Shown one piece after another: positions 6,038 through 10,079 of a DNA stretch of 10,079 nucleotides. The stretch lies in contig JAQCNR010000490.1 of NCBI GenBank assembly GCA_028274925.1, positions 1 to 10,079 on the forward strand, read 5' to 3'. The translations under genes and the position numbers were made by a program. Below the pieces are notes generated by a model, which saw only the letters and a program-made list of their open reading frames with translations, did no database searches and was not told the origin of the DNA. Positions within the stretch are counted from its first letter, which is position 1. Each line of letters starts with the position of its first letter. This DNA is from Halovenus sp. GTDB taxonomy: Archaea > Halobacteriota > Halobacteria > Halobacteriales > Haloarculaceae.

Positions 6038-6053
6038 CAGTTCACACGAACTG
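6038..6053 (-). promoter_or_regulatory. Hairpin at the DP1 stop / DedA-gene start junction
   Basis: On the minus strand CAGTTC-GTGT-GAACTG is a perfect 6-bp stem with a 4-base loop. It contains the DP1 stop codon TGA and ends directly at the ATG of the DedA-family gene. No Shine-Dalgarno site is visible there. In the mRNA it could hold the second start closed until ribosomes finishing DP1 open it. The short length means chance cannot be excluded. Confidence 0.35.
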
Positions 6054-7757
6054 TCGGATGGTCAGGTCAAGTGTTTGTAGGTCGATAATTGGTGCGTATC
6101 CCACGTCTGGCTGGAGATTCACTTTCTTCTGGAAGTCCGTCTGTGACTGCCAGCAACTCGAATTGACCATCAGGACGTTGTGATACTTACCGTAGCCGAG
6201 CTTGTGGACGTGGCCGGTGTGGAAGATATCAGGTACTTCCTCCATCACGAGGTGGTCCTCCGGTTCGGGTGCAACACGGGTCTGGCCGCCGTACTGTGGG
6301 GCGACGTGGCGTTTCCTTAGTAGCTGTGCCATCGCGTCGTGTGGCCGGTCGTAGGTAGCGGATTCGTCGGGGAGTTCGGCAATCACCTCGTCCAGCGAGA
6401 CGCCGTGGTACATCAGCACCGAGACGCCTTCGATGGTCACCGTGGACGGATTGGCCGAGATTTGGGCGTCGTGGGCGGACATAATATCCCGGAGTTCTTC
6501 GTCGAAGGCTGGCTGTGGCTCTGCCAGTCGGACGGCGTCGTGGTTGCCGGGAATCATCACGATCTCGATATCCCCGGGCACCTCTTTCAGGTGTTCGCTG
6601 AACGCTTCGTACTGGTCGTAAATATCGACGATATCCAGTTCCTCGTCCTGTCCCGGGTAGACGCCAATTCCTTCGACCATATCGCCGGCAATCAGCAGAT
6701 ACTCCACCTCTGCGGCCTCTGGCGTGTGCAGCCAGTCTGCGAACCGCTGCCAGGCGTCGCCAAGAAACTCCTCGCTCCCGCAGTGAACGTCGGAGATGAG
6801 CGCTGCCTTCACCGGTCGGTCTGCCGTCGACGGCGAGTGCGTGCGCGGAATGTCCGGGAAGTGCAGCGAGTCGACGAACAGGATGCCGCCGTCGTCGGCA
6901 AGCGTCCCCTCGACAGCAACACACTCGTCGTGGAGCATATTCCGCACGTCGTCGGCGAACTCCCGGTCTTTCATGATCAGACAGGGGAACGTTCCGGTCG
7001 TATCTTCGAGTTCGACCAGCCAGTGGCCGCTGGCCGTCGAGCGGATGTCCGAGACGAGTCCAATGAGTGCAGCGTCACTGCCCGGTGACATCTGCTCGAT
7101 GGTGTCGGCCGGCCGGTGGTTCACTCGCCCGCGGAGTTGTCGCGAGAGTTTCTCGTAGCGGTCCTGGAAGACGGAGACGAAATCGCTGTATTTCCCGGTC
7201 CCAATACTCGCAATATCTCCACTCACAGTGATGTCCCGGCCCTCGACTGACCGCTCACTGGCCGCGCCCGCTGTCTCACTTTGCGCTGACTGCTGGCCTC
7301 TCTCCGGGGGCGTTTCGTCTGGTCTTTTGACGGTCGTTGCAGTTTGTGACCCGTCGGCTCCGGTTGCGGTCGACTCTGTCAGCCCTGAGTCGTCCGAGTC
7401 AGCCTCTCTTGACCCCTCCGTTTCGTCTGCAGCACCTCCACCGCTCTGTGGCGATTGGTCGCTGTCAGTTCCACTCGAAACGTGGGGGTTCGTATCGGGG
7501 GAAGATTCGGCTGGCGTCTTCTCCGCCGCTGGCTCCTGAGGCGTCGTATATCCTGCTCCCGTCGGGTCGTTTTCGATGGTTTCCCGAACCTGTTCGGCTG
7601 ACAGAACGAGGACGTCGTCGGGGGCGCTTTCGACTGCACGCTCGAGCGCACGCACGGGGTCAGACTGATTCGCGATTAGCGTCACCGCCTCTCGCTCGGC
7701 GTTGTAGCCGCGGTCTGTCAGTGCGCGCACGATGCGAGCGGGCGTCTCCAGTGGCAC
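6042..7757 (-). CDS. polB: DNA polymerase D (family D) small subunit DP1, 3'-5' exonuclease
   Basis: This 571-residue subunit pairs with the large DP2 subunit (not in this window) to form the archaeal replicative polymerase PolD and supplies proofreading. Residues 1-65 form an N-terminal helical domain. Residues 70-175 are a low-complexity Ser/Thr/Gly/Asp linker, probably disordered. About 225-300 is the OB fold (ALIGLVSDIRSTASGHWLVEL). From 316 on is the calcineurin-like, Mre11-type phosphoesterase with all motifs: ISDVHCG (Asp323, His325), AGDMVEG (Asp359), PGNHD (Asn405, His406), MYHG (His451) and TGHVHK (His516, His518). The complete metal set suggests an active exonuclease, unlike the inactive B subunits of eukaryotic polymerases. 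The start is GTG at 7757, where the acidic, family-like N-terminus begins. A DedA-family gene follows after 4 bases, so the two are likely co-transcribed. Confidence 0.96.
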   Translation of the reverse strand: MPLETPARIVRALTDRGYNAEREAVTLIANQSDPVRALERAVESAPDDVLVLSAEQVRETIENDPTGAGYTTPQEPAAEKTPAESSPDTNPHVSSGTDSDQSPQSGGGAADETEGSREADSDDSGLTESTATGADGSQTATTVKRPDETPPERGQQSAQSETAGAASERSVEGRDITVSGDIASIGTGKYSDFVSVFQDRYEKLSRQLRGRVNHRPADTIEQMSPGSDAALIGLVSDIRSTASGHWLVELEDTTGTFPCLIMKDREFADDVRNMLHDECVAVEGTLADDGGILFVDSLHFPDIPRTHSPSTADRPVKAALISDVHCGSEEFLGDAWQRFADWLHTPEAAEVEYLLIAGDMVEGIGVYPGQDEELDIVDIYDQYEAFSEHLKEVPGDIEIVMIPGNHDAVRLAEPQPAFDEELRDIMSAHDAQISANPSTVTIEGVSVLMYHGVSLDEVIAELPDESATYDRPHDAMAQLLRKRHVAPQYGGQTRVAPEPEDHLVMEEVPDIFHTGHVHKLGYGKYHNVLMVNSSCWQSQTDFQKKVNLQPDVGYAPIIDLQTLDLTIRQFV

Positions 7758-7779
7758 ACTCCTAGGTATACGGGGGTCA

Positions 7780-7790
7780 GCAAAAACGTA
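7780..7790 (-). promoter_or_regulatory. Possible TATA-like element for the DP1 gene
   Basis: In the 39-bp gap between the aldehyde dehydrogenase stop and the DP1 GTG, the minus strand reads TACGTTTTTGC. It is centred about 28 bases before the GTG, the distance expected for a leaderless haloarchaeal transcript. AGGAG also lies just before the GTG but too close for a normal ribosome site. Read-through from the upstream aldehyde dehydrogenase gene on the same strand is also possible. Confidence 0.35.
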
Positions 7791-7796
7791 GCGGAG

Positions 7797-9317
7797 TTAC
7801 TCGTCTTTGGTCGTGATGTCTGCGGACAGTCCCTGCGCCATCTCGATATCTCGGGAGTTGTTCAGCGTCCACGCCGTCCGGTCGGTGACAGCCTCGATAA
7901 TCTCACGGGCCGAGGGGAAGCCGTTACCGGACTTTTTGACGCCGCCGAAGGGTAGCTGGACCTCTGCACCGATGCAGGGGAGGTTCCCGTACGCGAGGCC
8001 AACCTCGGCGTGGTCTCGGTAGTAGTTGATCTGGCGGTAGTCCTCGGAGATGACTGCGCCGGCCAGTCCGTACTCCGTATCGTTCTGGATTTCGACGCCG
8101 CGCTCGATGTCGCCCTCGTACTTCAGCAAGGCAACGTGGGGACCGAAGACCTCCTCTGACGTACAGCGGAGGTCCGCATCGGGGTCGGCCTCGTAGACGA
8201 ACGGACCGACCCAGTGGCCATCCTCGTGGCCGTCTGGAATCTCTCGGTCGTCGAGTTCGGTCCGGTCGACGAGCACATTGGTATCCTCAGAGCGAGCCAG
8301 TTCGTTGTACTCCCGTACTTTCTCGTGGTGTTCGGCCTCGATAAGCGGTCCCATGAAGGTGTCTTCCTCGAGTGGGTCACCGACCGCGACATCCTCAGCG
8401 AGCGAGACGAATCGCTCCTTGAATTCGTCGTAGACGTCCGCGTGGACGATTAGCCGTTCACTGGACACACAGCGCTGGCCGGTGGTCTTGAACGAACTCA
8501 TCACTGCCGAGTGAACAGCCGTATCGAGGTCTGCTTTCTCGGTAATGACGATGGCGTTTTTCCCGCCCATTTCACAGGCAGCGCGCTTGCCGGGGTACTG
8601 TGCGACTTCGCTGGCGATTCCCTGCCCAACCTCGGCAGAACCGGTGAACAGCACTGTGTTGACATCGTCGTGGTCGACAATTGCTGCACCCGTGTCGCCG
8701 TACCCCTGCACGAGGTTGAACACGCCGTCGGGAATCCCGGCGTCGACCATCATCTCGGCGACAATCTGGGCGCACCACGGCGTCTGCTCGGCCGGTTTCC
8801 AGACGACAGTGTTGCCCTCGACGAGTGTGACGGCCATGTGCCAGAACGGAATTGCGACCGGGAAGTTCCACGGCGTGATACAGCCAACGACGCCCCGTGG
8901 CTTCCGGCGCATGTAGGCGTCCTTGCTCGCGACTTCGCTCGGGACGACGTCGCCCTGTGGGTGTCGCGCGTCGCCCGCTGCCCACTCGACCATGTGCCAG
9001 GCTTCGGTGACATCCGCTTTCCCCTCGGAAATCTCCTTGCCACACTCCATGCTGACGATTTCGCCGAGTTCCTCGTGGCGGTCACGGAGTTCGTGATACA
9101 CATCCCAGAGATACTCTGCGCGGTTGATCCGCGAGAGGGAACGCCAGTCCTCGTACGCCTCTTCTGCGGCGTCTACCGCTCGCTCGACATCTGTCTCTGT
9201 CCCGTGATGAAACGTCCCGAGTGTTTCGCCCGTCGCGGGGTTTTCGCTCGTGAACGTCTCCGTACTCTCACCAGTTGTCCATTCGCCGTCGATATACTGC
9301 TTGTACTGATTTCCCAT
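7797..9317 (-). CDS. NAD(P)-dependent aldehyde dehydrogenase
   Basis: This 506-residue soluble enzyme oxidises an aldehyde to the acid. All superfamily residues are present: Asn151 in TPWNFP, the cofactor-binding KPAEQTP (Lys174) and FTGSAEVG (224-231), general base Glu249 in CEMGGKNA, catalytic Cys283 in GQRCVSSE, Glu389 in EEVFGP, and the PFGGVKKSGNG loop (456-466). Length is normal. The start is the ATG at 9317 (MGNQYKQYIDGEW), where family similarity begins; GGAG/AAGGG lies 6-14 bases upstream. The frame is open back to an ATG at 9446, but that 43-residue leader is basic and unlike ALDH N-termini. Substrate cannot be read from the sequence. Semialdehyde dehydrogenases of sugar-acid or amino-acid breakdown (for example 2-oxoglutarate semialdehyde) are reasonable candidates. 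A divergent putative regulator next to it may control it. Confidence 0.93.
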   Translation of the reverse strand: MGNQYKQYIDGEWTTGESTETFTSENPATGETLGTFHHGTETDVERAVDAAEEAYEDWRSLSRINRAEYLWDVYHELRDRHEELGEIVSMECGKEISEGKADVTEAWHMVEWAAGDARHPQGDVVPSEVASKDAYMRRKPRGVVGCITPWNFPVAIPFWHMAVTLVEGNTVVWKPAEQTPWCAQIVAEMMVDAGIPDGVFNLVQGYGDTGAAIVDHDDVNTVLFTGSAEVGQGIASEVAQYPGKRAACEMGGKNAIVITEKADLDTAVHSAVMSSFKTTGQRCVSSERLIVHADVYDEFKERFVSLAEDVAVGDPLEEDTFMGPLIEAEHHEKVREYNELARSEDTNVLVDRTELDDREIPDGHEDGHWVGPFVYEADPDADLRCTSEEVFGPHVALLKYEGDIERGVEIQNDTEYGLAGAVISEDYRQINYYRDHAEVGLAYGNLPCIGAEVQLPFGGVKKSGNGFPSAREIIEAVTDRTAWTLNNSRDIEMAQGLSADITTKDE

Positions 9318-9549
9318 GGTATCCCTTCTCCGGCCTATCCTGAATACGGCCACCCGACCATAGAAGGTTTTGGGAGGGCTCATATTCCCGTCGACAGCCA
9401 GAAACCGACCGATAGCAGCGTGATTTGTCGACTCTCTCGCTGTCACGCACGGTTAGTGTTGCGAGACACTGTCTGGGAGGTGGTAGACACGATATATATA
9501 ACCTTAGCCACCAACTGAGTGGTTATATGACTGACTGGGGTGAGTGGGG
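9318..9549. promoter_or_regulatory. Divergent promoter region between aldehyde dehydrogenase and putative regulator
   Basis: These 232 bp hold no gene I can support. The strongest signal is the AT-rich block GATATATATAACC at 9491-9503, a TATA box usable in either direction. For the + strand gene it would give a transcript start near 9522 and a leader of about 27 bases with a Shine-Dalgarno site GGGGTGA (9537-9543) 6 bases before the ATG at 9550. For the - strand gene the same box would leave a leader of about 150 bases, so the dehydrogenase may have another promoter nearer its start; I see no convincing one. Confidence 0.5.
9496..9528. promoter_or_regulatory. Inverted repeat overlapping TATA box and start point: candidate operator
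   Basis: ATATAACC (9496-9503) and GGTTATAT (9521-9528) are perfect 8-bp inverted arms separated by 17 bp. A second, inner pair is CCAC/GTGG (9508-9511 and 9519-9522). The left arm overlaps the TATA box, and the right arm falls at the predicted transcript start of the regulator gene. That is the placement expected for a repressor or autoregulator site. The right arm, centred about 25 bases before the ATG at 9550, could also be a second TATA element. Confidence 0.5.
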
Positions 9550-10079
9550 ATGAGTAAAGTACAGAACGCGACCGGCACGCGGTTAACGCTCGACCTCTGG
9601 CATCCGGGCTGTTGGGCAATCGAAGCGACAGCGGAAGTTGGCGGCGGTGTGTTAGCACACGCAATCTATCGGACGCCAAAATCGGACGGCCCATCGCCAG
9701 CCTCGGTCAACGGACTGTTCACCGCGTACGGGGACGACGACGAGGAAGTGGACAGACTCCTCGAGGAAATCGGGAACTCGGAGAACGCCGGCGATGTGCT
9801 CGACCTCCAGCAACGGTTCGGCCGGGAACGAGACGCGCCGGGCAACGTCGTCCGGGAATTCTTCCTGGAGTACAACCCTGACGACATGGTCTGTCCGACA
9901 CTGCTGGAATACGGCCTCGTTCACAGTGCGCCGGTCCGAATCGAAGACGGGCGAGAAACGTGGCAGGTCTGCTTTACCGGCGACCGGTCAAATCTCGAGG
10001 AGGCACTCGACGGCGTCAGGGAGGACGCCAATGCTGATGTCAGCGTCGAGTCAATCCACACGACGAACTGGGACGGCGA
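9550..10079 (+). CDS. Putative haloarchaeal bat-type (HTH_10) transcriptional regulator, N-terminal part, 3' truncated
   Basis: From the ATG at 9550 the frame stays open to the window end: 176 residues without a stop. The protein starts MSKVQNATGTRLTLDLWHPG and continues CWAIEATAEVGGGVLAHAIY, then LFTAYGDDDEEVDRLLEEI, VREFFLEYNPDDMVCPTLLEYG, and PVRIEDGRETWQVCFTGDRSNLEEAL. The LWHPxCW opening, the GxVREffleYxP block and the xxxGREtWxV strand match, from memory, the N-terminal domain of many haloarchaeal regulators that end in a bat-type HTH_10. The helix-turn-helix itself would lie beyond the window, so the class is an inference. The start is supported by GGGGTGA six bases upstream. It is divergent from the aldehyde dehydrogenase gene, a common arrangement for a local regulator, and the inverted repeat in its promoter suggests self-control. 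Confidence 0.7.
   Translation, partial: MSKVQNATGTRLTLDLWHPGCWAIEATAEVGGGVLAHAIYRTPKSDGPSPASVNGLFTAYGDDDEEVDRLLEEIGNSENAGDVLDLQQRFGRERDAPGNVVREFFLEYNPDDMVCPTLLEYGLVHSAPVRIEDGRETWQVCFTGDRSNLEEALDGVREDANADVSVESIHTTNWDG

Noticed and set aside
9318..9446. A 43-residue N-terminal extension of the aldehyde dehydrogenase from the ATG at 9446
   Set aside because: The leader is basic, lacks a signal or targeting pattern, and has no counterpart in the family; similarity begins at the ATG at 9317, which has a purine-rich ribosome site.
8511..9518. A 335-codon open frame on the plus strand
   Set aside because: It is antisense to the aldehyde dehydrogenase, has no recognisable motif, and its composition (Cys-, His- and Arg-rich) is not that of a haloarchaeal protein.
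1..10079. tRNA or rRNA genes, CRISPR arrays, insertion sequences
   Set aside because: Nearly every base is assigned to protein genes; the gaps show no cloverleaf, no spaced direct repeats and no transposase or terminal repeats.

Overview
The window looks like a chromosomal or megaplasmid segment of an extremely halophilic archaeon (class Halobacteria). The DNA is GC-rich, the proteins are strongly acidic (Asp/Glu-rich, Lys-poor), genes are packed with ATGA/TGATG-type overlaps, starts are ATG or GTG, and some promoters have a TATA-like element about 27 nt before the start codon, as in leaderless transcripts. The family content (archaeal PolD small subunit, DUF3209 protein, probable bat-type regulator) agrees. 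A genus cannot be fixed from the sequence alone; a Haloarcula-like organism is a guess.

Region 1 (1-4452, + strand) is the 3' part of a cobalamin (anaerobic, early-cobalt route) operon. In order it holds: the end of a CbiH-type ring-contraction methyltransferase, a small [3Fe-4S]-type ferredoxin, a protein with two LAGLIDADG-like repeats, a long three-module CbiX cobaltochelatase, a DUF3209 protein, and a cytoplasmic PQQ-like beta-propeller. Every junction overlaps by 1-8 bases or has a 1-base gap, so the six genes are almost certainly co-transcribed and translationally coupled. CbiX inserts cobalt into sirohydrochlorin, and CbiH acts two methylations later. The ferredoxin and the [Fe-S] modules of CbiX suggest redox chemistry around these steps. 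The LAGLIDADG-like, DUF3209 and propeller proteins have no assigned role and are the most interesting unknowns.

Region 2 (4453-5465, + strand) has its own promoter-like element and holds serB (phosphoserine phosphatase), followed 2 bp later by a small GIY-YIG protein. SerB carries an apparent 14-residue in-frame insertion, and its DNA is almost entirely two tandem perfect hairpins.

Region 3 (5484-7757, - strand) is a two-gene unit: the DNA polymerase D small subunit (DP1), then a DedA/VTT-family membrane protein whose reading frame is broken by a one-base loss in a C-run. It converges on region 2.

Region 4 (7797-10079) has an NAD(P)-dependent aldehyde dehydrogenase (- strand), divergent from a truncated gene that looks like the N-terminal part of a haloarchaeal bat-type HTH regulator (+ strand). 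The 232-bp space between them holds a TATA box embedded in an 8-bp perfect inverted repeat. The window is otherwise filled with genes. I see no tRNA, rRNA, insertion sequence or CRISPR array.
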